Below are positions 9,439 to 17,953 of a stretch of DNA of 64,000 bases, piece after piece. The number at the start of each line of letters is the position of its first letter. Within the stretch, counting starts at the first letter, position 1. Position numbers and translations under genes: made by a program. The notes under the pieces are model-generated. The model made no database searches. It was not told the origin of the DNA and saw only the letters and a program-made list of their open reading frames with translations. The DNA comes from Stenotrophomonas chelatiphaga (GTDB lineage Bacteria; Pseudomonadota; Gammaproteobacteria; Xanthomonadales; Xanthomonadaceae): the NCBI RefSeq assembly GCF_001431535.1, contig NZ_LDJK01000002.1, forward strand, positions 1 to 64,000, written 5' to 3'.

Positions 9439-10323
9439 ATGAGCAAGCGAATCAGAAAAGCAGTTTTTCCAGTGGCAGGGCTCGGGACGCGCTTTTTGCC
9501 GGCAACCAAGACGGTTCCGAAGGAAATGCTGCCGATCATTGATCGTCCGCTTATCCAGTACGCCGTCGACGAGGCCATCGAGGCCGGCTGTGACACCCTG
9601 ATCTTCATCACCAACCGTTACAAGCACGCCGTCGCCGATTACTTCGACAAGGCTTACGAGCTGGAACAGAAGCTCGAGCGCGCTGGCAAGCTCGAACAGC
9701 TGGAGCTGGTCCGCCACGTGCTGCCCAACGGCGTGCGCGCGGTGTTCGTCACCCAGGCAGAAGCGCTGGGCCTTGGCCATGCGGTGCTGTGCGCCAAAGA
9801 GATCATCGGCGACGAGCCGTTCGCGGTGCTGTTGCCGGACGACCTGATCTACAACCGCGGCGACAGCGCACTCAAGCAGATGGCCGACCTGAATGAGGCC
9901 ACGGGCGCCAGCGTCATCGCGGTGGAAGATGTGCCGCACGAGCAGACGGCCAGCTATGGCATCGTCGCCACCGAGGCGTTCGATGGCAGTCACGGCCGCA
10001 TTTCGGCGATCGTGGAAAAGCCGAAGCCGGACGATGCGCCCAGTGACCTGGCCGTGGTCGGCCGTTACGTGCTCAGTCCGAAGATCTTCGAACTGCTGGA
10101 AGCGACCGGCACTGGTGCCGGCGGCGAGATCCAGCTGACCGATGCGATTGCCGAACTGCTGAAGACCGAGCCGGTGGACGCCTACCGTTTCCAGGGCCGT
10201 CGCTTCGATTGCGGCACGCATCTGGGCCTGGTGGAAGCCACCATCCGTTTCGCGCTGAACAGCAAGAAGCTGGCCAAGCCGGCGCGGCAGAAGCTGCAGG
10301 AAATGCTCGCCGAAGAAGATTGA
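9439..10323 (+). CDS. galU: UTP-glucose-1-phosphate uridylyltransferase
   Basis: Makes UDP-glucose from UTP and glucose-1-phosphate, the donor for LPS, exopolysaccharide and galactose metabolism. The 294-residue product carries the nucleotidyltransferase signature AGLGTRFLPATKTVPKEMLP, the VLLPDDLIY metal-binding stretch and the EKPKPDDAPSDLA segment. It starts 3 nt after the WbpM-like gene. Its product feeds galE (47.3 kb) and the phosphoglycosyltransferase at 48.6 kb in the same window. Confidence 0.95.
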   Translation: MSKRIRKAVFPVAGLGTRFLPATKTVPKEMLPIIDRPLIQYAVDEAIEAGCDTLIFITNRYKHAVADYFDKAYELEQKLERAGKLEQLELVRHVLPNGVRAVFVTQAEALGLGHAVLCAKEIIGDEPFAVLLPDDLIYNRGDSALKQMADLNEATGASVIAVEDVPHEQTASYGIVATEAFDGSHGRISAIVEKPKPDDAPSDLAVVGRYVLSPKIFELLEATGTGAGGEIQLTDAIAELLKTEPVDAYRFQGRRFDCGTHLGLVEATIRFALNSKKLAKPARQKLQEMLAEED

Positions 10324-10383
10324 TCCGGCGAGCGGCTGGGCCCCTCGTGGCTGGCGGCTTTGTTGCTGTCGCTGCGGGGTGGC

Positions 10384-10476
10384 CGGGCGGGGAGGCTATG
10401 CGGGGCACGCGCAAGTACGTCCATGTAGCTCTTCGCGGCTCCTGCCGCTCAAGGCCCCGCATAGCCTCCCCGCCCG
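10384..10476. repeat. 23-bp perfect inverted repeat, large hairpin
   Basis: Two arms at 10384-10406 and 10454-10476 are perfect reverse complements (core GGGGAGGCTATGCGGGG) around a 47-nt loop. It lies in the convergent gap after galU and can form a long hairpin in either transcript. A second, imperfect structure of the same kind lies at about 10707-10805. Confidence 0.75.
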
Positions 10477-10520
10477 ACCCATGACAGGTTCTGGTGGCCG
10501 CCAGCCACGCAAGAAATAAA

Positions 10521-10570
10521 AGAGGGGGTCAGGGTCCTTTCGCGCAGCGAAAGGACTCTGACCCCCTTTT
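10521..10570. terminator. Strong bidirectional hairpin terminator
   Basis: A 23-bp stem with one G-T wobble (left arm begins AGAGGGGGTCAGGGTCC, right arm ends GACCCCCTTTT) and a GCA loop. Both ends are A/T-rich, so it can end transcripts from galU and from the facing fad operon. Hairpins of the GGGGTCAG/CTGACCCC form are, as I recall, common between Stenotrophomonas genes. Confidence 0.75.
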
Positions 10571-10706
10571 TATGTTTCATCCCCATCCGCCGACCATGGG
10601 TATGCCGGTCGTCCCGACCGGCACCCTGCGGGCCGTCGCAAGCAACGTTGGCAGCGGCTCCTGCCGCTGCCTTCGGCGCTACCAGAGCACCCAGGACCTG
10701 TCGAAG

Positions 10707-10812
10707 GTGGGGCGGGGTGGGGTCGCGGGAACGCTCATCCGCATGGATGCGGATGGCGAGCCTCCAGGGATGGATTCACGGCGATTCCCGCGAATCCACC
10801 CTGCCCCGCCCA
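10707..10812. repeat. Imperfect long inverted repeat
   Basis: Arms of about 26 nt at about 10707-10731 and 10784-10809 (GGGTCGCGGGAA against TTCCCGCGAATCC, plus flanking G/C runs) pair with a few mismatches. The loop itself contains the palindrome ATCCGCATGGATGCGGAT. No gene is seen here; the rest of the 10324-10889 gap is likewise non-coding. Confidence 0.55.
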
Positions 10813-10858
10813 ACACACAGCCCTGCGGCTGCGGCTGTTGCCTTGGCTCCAGCAGGCT

Positions 10859-10877
10859 GCCGGGGCGCAGCCCCGGC
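10859..10877 (-). terminator. GC-rich hairpin after the thiolase gene
   Basis: Perfect 8-bp stem GCCGGGGC / GCCCCGGC with a 3-nt loop, 12 nt past the thiolase stop on the minus strand. There is no clear T-run, so it is terminator-like only. Confidence 0.45.
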
Positions 10878-10889
10878 AACAACCTCGAC

Positions 10890-12098
10890 TTACAGCGATT
10901 CGAAGATGCCCGCCGCACCCATGCCGGTGCCGATGCACATCGTCACCATGCCGTACTTCTGCTGGCGACGACGCAGGCCGTGCAGCAGGGTCGCGGTGCG
11001 GATCGCACCGGTCGCGCCCAGCGGGTGGCCCAGCGCGATCGCCCCGCCCAGCGGGTTGACCTTGGACGGATCCAGCCCGCAATCGCGGATCACTGCCAGC
11101 GACTGCGCGGCGAAGGCTTCGTTGAGCTCGATCCAGTCCAGCTGGTCCTGGGTCAGGCCCGCCTGCTTGAGCGCCTTCGGAATCGCGGCGATCGGGCCGA
11201 TGCCCATCACTTCCGGGCGCACACCGGCCACGGAGAAGCTCACGAAACGCGCCAGCGGCTTCAGGCCGTAGTCCTTCACCGCCTGCTCGGAAGCCAGCAG
11301 CACCGCGCCGGCGCCATCACTCATCTGCGAGGAGTTGCCGGCCGTGACCGTGCCACCGAACTGGCCGTTGCGGAAGACCGGGCGCAGCTTGGCCAGGCCT
11401 TCAGCGGAGGAATCCAGGCGCGGGCCTTCGTCGGTGTCGACGATCTTGTCGCGGGTGATGATACGACGGCCGTCGGCCAGGTCAGGCTGGCGCGTACGCA
11501 CGTCGTAGGGGCTGATCTCGTCCTTGAACTCGCCATTCTGGATCGCGGCGATCGCCTTCTGGTGCGAAGCCAGGGCAAACGCATCCTGCTCCTCGCGCGA
11601 AACCTTCCACTCTTCGGCAACCTTCTCGGCGGTGATGCCCATGCCGTAGGCGATGGCGACGTGGTCGTTGTCGAACACGCTCGGTGCCATCGCGATCTTG
11701 TTGCCCATCATCGGCACCATCGACATCGACTCGGTGCCACCGGCCAGCATCAGGTCGGCGTTGCCGAGGCGGATCTGGTCGGCGGCCATCGCCACCGCCT
11801 GCAGGCCGGACGAGCAGAAACGGTTGACCGTCTGCGCAGCGATGGTGTCCGGCAGGCCGGCCAGCAGCACGCCGATGCGCGCCACGTTCATGCCCTGCTC
11901 GGCTTCCGGCATCGCGCAGCCGATGATCGCGTCATCGATGCGGTTGACGTCGATGCCGGGGGCCTGCGCGACGACGCTGCGCAGCACGTGGGCCAGCATG
12001 TCATCGGGGCGGGTATTGCGGAACACGCCCTTGGGCGCCTTGCCGACCGGGGTACGGGTGGCGGCGACGATGTAGGCGTCCTGGATTTGCTTGGTCAT
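10890..12098 (-). CDS. Acetyl-CoA C-acyltransferase (3-ketoacyl-CoA thiolase)
   Basis: Cleaves 3-ketoacyl-CoA to acetyl-CoA and a shortened acyl-CoA, the last step of beta-oxidation. The 402-residue product has the nucleophile cysteine in NRFCSSGLQAVAM, the His of GGAIALGHPLGATGA and the CIGTGMGAAG acid/base cysteine. The start is placed at MTKQIQDAYIVAATRTP (12098); the longer in-frame reading to 12152 runs through a SMAG palindrome and is rejected. It lies 69 nt downstream of the multifunctional dehydrogenase/hydratase gene on the same strand, giving a FadB-FadA pair. Confidence 0.93.
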   Translation of the reverse strand: MTKQIQDAYIVAATRTPVGKAPKGVFRNTRPDDMLAHVLRSVVAQAPGIDVNRIDDAIIGCAMPEAEQGMNVARIGVLLAGLPDTIAAQTVNRFCSSGLQAVAMAADQIRLGNADLMLAGGTESMSMVPMMGNKIAMAPSVFDNDHVAIAYGMGITAEKVAEEWKVSREEQDAFALASHQKAIAAIQNGEFKDEISPYDVRTRQPDLADGRRIITRDKIVDTDEGPRLDSSAEGLAKLRPVFRNGQFGGTVTAGNSSQMSDGAGAVLLASEQAVKDYGLKPLARFVSFSVAGVRPEVMGIGPIAAIPKALKQAGLTQDQLDWIELNEAFAAQSLAVIRDCGLDPSKVNPLGGAIALGHPLGATGAIRTATLLHGLRRRQQKYGMVTMCIGTGMGAAGIFESL

Positions 12099-12132
12099 TG
12101 CAGTGATCTCTCGAATAGGGGTTGGAAGAGGT

Positions 12133-12155
12133 TGCCGGCCAGCGGCCGGCACTAC
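12133..12155. repeat. SMAG/REP palindrome
   Basis: Inverse-oriented GTAG-headed palindrome (GTAGTGCCGGCCGCTGGCC and tail) in the 69-nt gap inside the fad operon. It can fold between the two coding regions and may set their relative expression. Confidence 0.7.
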
Positions 12156-12167
12156 CGATGTCTTCCG

Positions 12168-14540
12168 TCAGTTCCGCAGCGGCTTGCCGGTCTTCAGCAT
12201 GTGCGCGATGCGGGCCTGGGTCTTTTCCTGCTGGGCCAGTTCGACGAAGTGCTTGCGCTCCAGGGTCAGCAGCCACTCTTCGTCCACCAGCGTGCCGCGG
12301 TCAACTTCGCCGCCGCACAGCACGGTGGCGATGCGCACGGCGATTTCGTAGTCGTACGGGCTGATGAAGCGGCCTTCCAGCATGTTGACCAGCATCATCT
12401 TGAAGGTGGCGATACCCACGTCACCGGCGACCTGGATGCGGCGCGCCGGCATCGGCGGACGGTAGCCGCCTTCGGCCAGTGCGCGCACTTCGGCCTTGGC
12501 GATGTACAGGGCCTCGTAGCTGTTGAACACCACCTTGTCGGTGGCGCGCATCAGCCCCAGCTCCTGTGCGTTGACGGCCGAATTGGAGACCTTGGCCATG
12601 GCCACGGTTTCGAAGGTCTTCTTCAGTTCGGCGAAGACATCCCCGCCCGGGCCAGCGGCCTGCGAGGCACGCACCGCCAGTTCCTTCAGCCCACCACCGG
12701 CCGGCAGCAGGCCGACGCCGGCTTCGACCAGGCCGATATAGCTTTCCAGCGATGCCACGCTCTTGGCGCTGTGCATCTGGAACTCGCAGCCACCGCCCAG
12801 CGCCAGCCCGCGCACCGCGGTCACCACCGGCACCAGCGAATACTTGATCGCCTGGCTGGTGCGCTGGAAGTTGTGCACCATTTCTTCGAACTGCTCGACC
12901 TTGCCGGCCTGCAGCAGGCCCAGCGCACCGGCCAAGTCGGCACCGGCGGAGAAGGGCTCCTTCTGCTGCCAGATCACCAGGCCCTTGAAGTCCTGTTCGG
13001 CGCGCTTGATCGCTTCCTGCAGGCCATCAAGCACGTGGTCGGAGACGGTGTTCATCTTGGTCTTGAAGCTGACCACCGCGATGCCGTCGCCGTCGTGCCA
13101 CATGCGCACGCCGTCGTTCTCGAACACGGTTTCGCCCGGGGCGAACGTCTCGCCCAGCAGCGGATCCGGGAAGCGCTGGCGCTGGTACACCGGCAGCGCG
13201 GAGCGCGGCAGCTTGGCATTGCGCGACGGGCTGTAGCTGCCCTCGGCGGCGTGCACGCCGTCGCGGCCATCGAACACCCAGTCCGGCAGCGGCGCGCTGC
13301 TCATGCTCTTGCCGGCCACGATGTCATCGGCGATCCACTGTGCGACCTGCTTCCAGCCGGCCGCCTGCCAGGTTTCAAACGGACCCAGCGACCAGCCGTA
13401 GCCCCAGCGGATGGCCAGGTCGACATCGCGCGCGGTCTCGGCGATGTCCGCCAGGTGGTAGGCACTGTAATGGAACAGGTCGCGGAAGGTCGCCCACAGG
13501 AACTGCGCCTGCGGGTGCTGGCTTTCGCGCAGCTTGGCGAACTTCTCCGCCGGGTTTTTGATCTTCAGGATCTCGACCACTTCCGGGGCAGCGGCGCGGT
13601 CAGCCGGACGGTAGTCCTGCTTTTCAAGGTCCAGCACCACGATGTCCTTGCCGGCCTTGCGGAAGATGCCCGCGCCGGTCTTCTGGCCCAACGCGCCCTT
13701 GGAAATCAGCGCGTCCAGCCACTTCGGCGACTTGAAGAACTCATGCCACGGATCGTTGGGCAGGGTATCGCCCATGGTCTTGATCACGTGCGCCATGGTG
13801 TCCAGGCCGACCACGTCGGAGGTGCGGTAGGTCGCCGACTTCGGGCGGCCGACCAGCGGACCGGTCAGGCCATCGACTTCGTCGAAGCCCAGGCCGAATT
13901 CCTGCGTGTGGTGGATCGTGGACAGGATCGAGAACACGCCGATGCGGTTGCCGATGAAGTTCGGGGTGTCCTTGGCATAGACCACGCCCTTGCCCAGGGT
14001 GGTGACCAGGAACGCTTCCAGCGCTTCCAGCACGGACGCATCGGTGGTGGTGGCCGGGATCAGTTCGGCCAGGTGCATGTAGCGCGGCGGGTTGAAGAAA
14101 TGCACGCCGCAGAAGCGGTGGCGCAGCTGCTCGGGCAGCACGTCGGCCAGCTTGTTGATGCCCAGCCCGGAGGTGTTGGAGGCCAGCACGGCGTGGTCGG
14201 CCACGAACGGGGCGATCTTCTTGTACAGGTCCTGCTTCCAGTCCATGCGCTCGGCGATGGCTTCGATGATCAGGTCGCAGTCGCGCAGCTGTTCAAGGCC
14301 GGTCTCGTAGTTGGCCGGGGTGATCGATTCGGCGTAGGACTTGCTGGCCAGCGGGGCCGGGCTCAGCTTGGTCAGGTTGGCGATCGCCTTGATCACCACG
14401 CCGTCGGCGGGACCATCCTTGGCGGGCAGGTCGAACAGCACGGTGTCGACACCGGCATTGGTCAGGTGGGCGGCGATCTGGGCACCCATGACGCCGGCAC
14501 CCAGCACGGCGGCGCGGCGGACTGGCAGGGAATTGGACAT
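12168..14540 (-). CDS. 3-hydroxyacyl-CoA dehydrogenase / enoyl-CoA hydratase fusion
   Basis: Bifunctional beta-oxidation enzyme: hydrates enoyl-CoA and oxidises 3-hydroxyacyl-CoA. In the 790-residue product the dehydrogenase half comes first: NAD-binding AAVLGAGVMGAQIAAHL near residue 10, ASNTSGLGINKLADVLP, HFFNPPRYMHLAELIP, then C-terminal dehydrogenase modules. The crotonase half comes last (FSAGADLAGALG and RGLALGGGCEFQMHS). This is the reverse of E. coli FadB and resembles the Bacillus FadN layout. The start is placed at MSNSLPVRRAAVLG (14540); the longer reading overlaps the regulator gene. It lies 29 nt after the TetR regulator. Confidence 0.92.
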   Translation of the reverse strand: MSNSLPVRRAAVLGAGVMGAQIAAHLTNAGVDTVLFDLPAKDGPADGVVIKAIANLTKLSPAPLASKSYAESITPANYETGLEQLRDCDLIIEAIAERMDWKQDLYKKIAPFVADHAVLASNTSGLGINKLADVLPEQLRHRFCGVHFFNPPRYMHLAELIPATTTDASVLEALEAFLVTTLGKGVVYAKDTPNFIGNRIGVFSILSTIHHTQEFGLGFDEVDGLTGPLVGRPKSATYRTSDVVGLDTMAHVIKTMGDTLPNDPWHEFFKSPKWLDALISKGALGQKTGAGIFRKAGKDIVVLDLEKQDYRPADRAAAPEVVEILKIKNPAEKFAKLRESQHPQAQFLWATFRDLFHYSAYHLADIAETARDVDLAIRWGYGWSLGPFETWQAAGWKQVAQWIADDIVAGKSMSSAPLPDWVFDGRDGVHAAEGSYSPSRNAKLPRSALPVYQRQRFPDPLLGETFAPGETVFENDGVRMWHDGDGIAVVSFKTKMNTVSDHVLDGLQEAIKRAEQDFKGLVIWQQKEPFSAGADLAGALGLLQAGKVEQFEEMVHNFQRTSQAIKYSLVPVVTAVRGLALGGGCEFQMHSAKSVASLESYIGLVEAGVGLLPAGGGLKELAVRASQAAGPGGDVFAELKKTFETVAMAKVSNSAVNAQELGLMRATDKVVFNSYEALYIAKAEVRALAEGGYRPPMPARRIQVAGDVGIATFKMMLVNMLEGRFISPYDYEIAVRIATVLCGGEVDRGTLVDEEWLLTLERKHFVELAQQEKTQARIAHMLKTGKPLRN

Positions 14541-14569
14541 GTCGATAAGCCTTGGTTGGTCAGCAGTTA

Positions 14570-15250
14570 CTACTGGGTGGAAAGGGAGGGAGCAGGGGTC
14601 GAAGGCGTGGGGCTGCCTTCGCTGCGTGCCGCGGCGCGGAAACCGGCCTCGGCGAAGTGGATGAGTTCCTGGGCGGCCTGTGCACGATGGGCTTCTTCGG
14701 TGACACCGGCGGGACGCTTGATCAGGCCGAAGTCGGCCATGGCGTAGGTCAGCGAGCCGGCCAGGAAGTCCAGCCGCCAGTACAGCTCTTCCTTGCTCAG
14801 GCCCGGCACGCAACCGGCGATGGCGCGGCCGAAATCGCGCAGCACGTGGCCGTAGTGGTCGGAGAGGAAGCGGCGCAGGTTGTCGTTCTTCTCGGCGTAG
14901 GCGCGGGCGATCACCCGCACGAAGGCGCCGCCGCTCTGCCGGTCCTGGGCCATCGCCAGCGCCGGTTCGACGAAGGCGGCCAGCACCGGCCGCAGCTCAC
15001 CGGGGTGGTTGCCGAGGGCTTTTTCCAGCTGGCCCATGCGCGCGGCGGTCATTTCGTCCATGCGCCGGCGGAACACCTCGTTGACCAGGTTTTCCTTGGA
15101 ACCGAAGTGGTAGTTGACCGCCGCGATGTTCACGTCCGCCTGGGTGGTCACCTGGCGCAACGAGGTCCCGGCAAAGCCATGCAGCGCGAACAGCTCCTCG
15201 GCAGCGCCGAGAATGCGGTCCTTGGTGGAGAAGTGGGCGGGTTTGGCCAT
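14570..15250 (-). CDS. TetR-family regulator, PsrA-like
   Basis: DNA-binding repressor, probably fatty-acid-responsive. The 226-residue product has a TetR helix-turn-helix over about residues 10-55 (RILGAAEELFALHGFAGTSL then NIAAVNYHFGSKENLVNEVF). The C-terminal ligand domain is of the type seen in PsrA of Pseudomonas. The start is placed at MAKPAHFSTKDRIL; an upstream in-frame start six codons earlier would run into the operator region. It is the first gene of the fad operon and has a CAAAC-N4-GTTTG palindrome just upstream, the known PsrA motif, so autorepression and control of the downstream fad genes are likely. Confidence 0.88.
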   Translation of the reverse strand: MAKPAHFSTKDRILGAAEELFALHGFAGTSLRQVTTQADVNIAAVNYHFGSKENLVNEVFRRRMDEMTAARMGQLEKALGNHPGELRPVLAAFVEPALAMAQDRQSGGAFVRVIARAYAEKNDNLRRFLSDHYGHVLRDFGRAIAGCVPGLSKEELYWRLDFLAGSLTYAMADFGLIKRPAGVTEEAHRAQAAQELIHFAEAGFRAAARSEGSPTPSTPAPSLSTQ

Positions 15251-15268
15251 GGGGCAGGGCAGGTTCAA

Positions 15269-15284
15269 TCAAACGATTGTTTGA
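15269..15284 (-). promoter_or_regulatory. PsrA-type operator upstream of the fad operon
   Basis: The 16-bp palindrome TCAAAC-GATT-GTTTGA lies 19 nt before the regulator's ATG. It matches the published PsrA consensus CAAAC-N2-4-GTTTG. A possible -10 (TACTAT on the minus strand) directly abuts it, so a bound repressor would cover the transcription start. Confidence 0.75.
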
Positions 15285-15425
15285 TAGTAGACCCGGCCAT
15301 GGGCCAGTGCATTGTGCGCCGCAGCATGCCAAGGCCACCGTTCATCCACGCCCGTTACATGAATGGCCGGGGCTACCGTGGAAGGGAGCGAGGCGTTACA
15401 ATCCGCGCACGTTTATCAGGCTAAG

Positions 15426-15450
15426 CCCGCGTTTTGACGCGGGTTTTTTT
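15426..15450 (+). terminator. Terminator or attenuator in the ndk leader
   Basis: Perfect 7-bp stem CCCGCGT / ACGCGGG with a TTTG loop and a run of seven T. It lies 48 nt upstream of the ndk ATG with no gene before it on the plus strand. It either ends a short leader RNA or terminates antisense readthrough. Confidence 0.7.
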
Positions 15451-15498
15451 CATGTTACCCTCGGGCCTTGAGTGGCCCGGACTTTCGGAGATACCACC

Positions 15499-15924
15499 AT
15501 GGCGCTGGAGCGCACCCTTTCGATCATCAAGCCGGACGCCGTTGCCAAGAACGTCATCGGTGAAATCTACGCCCGCTTCGAGAAGGCTGGCCTGAAGGTC
15601 GTTGCCGCCAAGTACAAGCAGCTGTCGCGCCGCGAAGCCGAAGGCTTCTACGCCGTGCACCGCGAGCGTCCGTTCTTCAACGCACTGGTCGAGTTCATGA
15701 TTTCCGGTCCGGTGATGATCCAGGCCCTGGAAGGCGAGAACGCCGTGCTGGCCCACCGTGACCTGCTCGGTGCCACCAACCCGAAGGAAGCTGCGCCGGG
15801 CACCATCCGCGCCGATTTCGCTGAATCCATCGATGCCAACGCCGCCCACGGCTCGGACTCGGTCGAGAACGCCACCAACGAAATCGCCTATTTCTTTGCC
15901 GCTACCGAAGTGGTCTCCCGCTAA
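15499..15924 (+). CDS. ndk: Nucleoside diphosphate kinase
   Basis: Balances NTP and dNTP pools by phosphate transfer through a phospho-histidine. The 141-residue product starts [15 protein letters not shown] and carries the active-site His117 in NAAHGSDS. The nine-codon in-frame extension to 15472 is rejected because the family starts at MALERT and a GGAG precedes that ATG. It heads the conserved run ndk-rlmN-pilF-rodZ-yfgM-bamB-der. A strong hairpin with a T-run lies in its leader. Confidence 0.97.
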   Translation: MALERTLSIIKPDAVAKNVIGEIYARFEKAGLKVVAAKYKQLSRREAEGFYAVHRERPFFNALVEFMISGPVMIQALEGENAVLAHRDLLGATNPKEAAPGTIRADFAESIDANAAHGSDSVENATNEIAYFFAATEVVSR

Positions 15925-15933
15925 GAGGTCGAC

Positions 15934-17151
15934 GTGAACGAGGTCGTACAGACACCCGCCATCCAGCCGCTGCCGAAGTCGGCACCCACGGCTGGCAAGC
16001 AGAACCTGCTCGACCTCGATCGCGCGGGCCTGGAGCGCTTTTTCGTCGAAAAACTGGGCGAACAGAAGTTCCGGGCCCACCAGGTGATGAAGTGGATCCA
16101 CCATCACTACGTCACCGACTTCGATGAGATGACCGACCTCGGCAAGAACCTGCGCGCCAAGCTGCAGGAACATGCCGAGGTCCTCGTCCCGAACATCGTG
16201 TTCGAAAAACCGTCCGCCGACGGCACCCACAAGTGGCTGCTGGCGATGGGCACCGATGGCAAGAACGCCATCGAGGCGGTGTACATCCCGGACAAGAACC
16301 GCGGCACGCTGTGCGTGTCCTCGCAGGTCGGCTGCGCGCTGAACTGCACCTTCTGTTCGACCGCCACGCAGGGCTTCAACCGCAACCTGTCCACTGCCGA
16401 GATCATCGGCCAGGTGTGGGTGGCCGCGCGCCACCTGGGCAACATCCCGCACAAGCAGCGTCGCCTCACCAACGTGGTGATGATGGGCATGGGCGAGCCG
16501 CTGATGAACTTCGACAACGTCGTGCGCGCCATGAGCGTGATGCGTGATGACCTGGGTTACGGCCTGGCCAACAAGCGCGTGACCCTGTCCACCTCCGGCC
16601 TGGTGCCGCAGATCGACCGGCTGTCCACCGAAAGCGATGTGTCGCTGGCCGTTTCGCTGCATGCCCCGACCGATGAGCTGCGCGAGACCCTGGTGCCGCT
16701 CAACAAGAAATACCCGATCGCCGATCTGATGGCGTCCTGCGCGCGCTACCTGCGCGCCAACAAGCGCCGCGAATCGGTGACCTTCGAATACACCCTGATG
16801 AAGGGCATCAACGACCAGCCCGAGCACGCCCGTGCGCTGGCCCGGCTGATGCGCCAGTTCGACAACGCCGTGCAGGCCAAGGGCTCGGGCAAGATCAACC
16901 TGATCCCGTTCAACCCGTTCCCGGGCACCCGCTACGAGCGTTCGGACGAGGTCCAGATCCGCGCCTTCCAGACCATCCTGCTGGACAGCAACGTGCTGAC
17001 CATGGTGCGTCGCACGCGCGGTGATGACATCGATGCGGCGTGTGGCCAGTTGAAGGGGCAGGTGATGGACCGCACCCGCCGCCAGGCCGAGTTCAACAAG
17101 ATCCTCAACGAGTCGCTCAAGGATGGAGCCGGACGTGATGCGGCGGCCTGA
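15934..17151 (+). CDS. rlmN: Dual-specificity 23S rRNA/tRNA adenine-C2 methyltransferase
   Basis: Radical-SAM enzyme that methylates C2 of A2503 in 23S rRNA and A37 of some tRNAs. The 405-residue product has the iron-sulphur triad C134, C138 and C141 (CALNCTFC), the [12 protein letters not shown] motif, and the C-terminal cysteine in [11 protein letters not shown]. It starts with GTG, 9 nt after ndk, so translational coupling is likely. The following pilF start lies inside its last codons, which ties the two genes together. Confidence 0.96.
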   Translation: MNEVVQTPAIQPLPKSAPTAGKQNLLDLDRAGLERFFVEKLGEQKFRAHQVMKWIHHHYVTDFDEMTDLGKNLRAKLQEHAEVLVPNIVFEKPSADGTHKWLLAMGTDGKNAIEAVYIPDKNRGTLCVSSQVGCALNCTFCSTATQGFNRNLSTAEIIGQVWVAARHLGNIPHKQRRLTNVVMMGMGEPLMNFDNVVRAMSVMRDDLGYGLANKRVTLSTSGLVPQIDRLSTESDVSLAVSLHAPTDELRETLVPLNKKYPIADLMASCARYLRANKRRESVTFEYTLMKGINDQPEHARALARLMRQFDNAVQAKGSGKINLIPFNPFPGTRYERSDEVQIRAFQTILLDSNVLTMVRRTRGDDIDAACGQLKGQVMDRTRRQAEFNKILNESLKDGAGRDAAA

Positions 17152-17947
17152 CCGCTCGCTGTCCCTTGCCCTCGTTGCGCTCTGCGTGATCGCGCTGAGC
17201 GCCTGCAACAGCGGTTCCAAGGGCGTCAAGCTGCCCAAGGCGCAGCTGGCGGTGGCGCCCACCTACGTGGCCCAGGATGACGGCCGCATCCGCAAGCTGC
17301 ACCAGTACCAGAGCCAGCTGACGCTGGCCGGGTCGGACTTCGGCAGCGGCAACCTGGCGTCGGCGGAAAAACGTGCGCGTGCCGCGCAGAAACTCATTCC
17401 CGAGCGTCCCGACGCGCTGCTGCTGCTGGCCGCCATCGCCGACCGTCGCGGTGAGGGTCCGCGTGCCGGTGAACTGCTGCAGCGCGCCGTTGCACAGGCC
17501 CCGGAGCGCGGCGACGTGCTGAACAACTACGCGGCGTGGATGTGCCAGCACGGTGATGCCCAGGCATCGCTGGGCATGTTCGAGCGCGCCATCGCAGCGC
17601 CGGGTTACGCCAGCCCCGGCGTCGCATTGTCCAACGCCGGCGCCTGCGCGCTGCGCGCCCGGCAGCCGGTAGTGGCCGAACGCTACCTGCGTGCGGCGCT
17701 CGCGCAGGACCCGCGTGATGCCCAGGCATTGGATGCCATGGCCCAGCTTTCCTTCGACGATGGCCGTTACATGGAAGCCCGCGCGTTCTCCGAGCGCCGG
17801 CTCGCGGCTGCACCGCCAACGCGTTCCGTGTTACAACTGGCGTCGCAAATAGAGACGCGACTGGGTGATCAGCGAGCAGCTGAGCGCTACCAGCAGCGGA
17901 TTCGACAGGAATTTCCGCAGGATGCGGACCTCAATTCCAAGGGTTGA
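17138..17947 (+). CDS. pilF: Type IV pilus biogenesis lipoprotein PilF/PilW
   Basis: Outer-membrane TPR lipoprotein that assembles the PilQ secretin of type IV pili. From 17138 the product is 269 residues: signal peptide with lipobox LSAC, then several TPR units ([46 protein letters not shown]). The upstream in-frame start at 17123 is possible but the GGAG at 17126 points to 17138. It overlaps the end of rlmN by 14 nt. The conserved place between rlmN and rodZ supports the call. Confidence 0.9.
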   Translation: MRRPDRSLSLALVALCVIALSACNSGSKGVKLPKAQLAVAPTYVAQDDGRIRKLHQYQSQLTLAGSDFGSGNLASAEKRARAAQKLIPERPDALLLLAAIADRRGEGPRAGELLQRAVAQAPERGDVLNNYAAWMCQHGDAQASLGMFERAIAAPGYASPGVALSNAGACALRARQPVVAERYLRAALAQDPRDAQALDAMAQLSFDDGRYMEARAFSERRLAAAPPTRSVLQLASQIETRLGDQRAAERYQQRIRQEFPQDADLNSKG

Positions 17948-17953
17948 AGCACT

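Noticed and set aside
10494-14747. Very long open frame on the plus strand (1417 codons)
   Set aside because: It is antisense to the thiolase and dehydrogenase/hydratase genes, which have clear family motifs. The frame is open only because of the high GC, and it starts inside a hairpin repeat.
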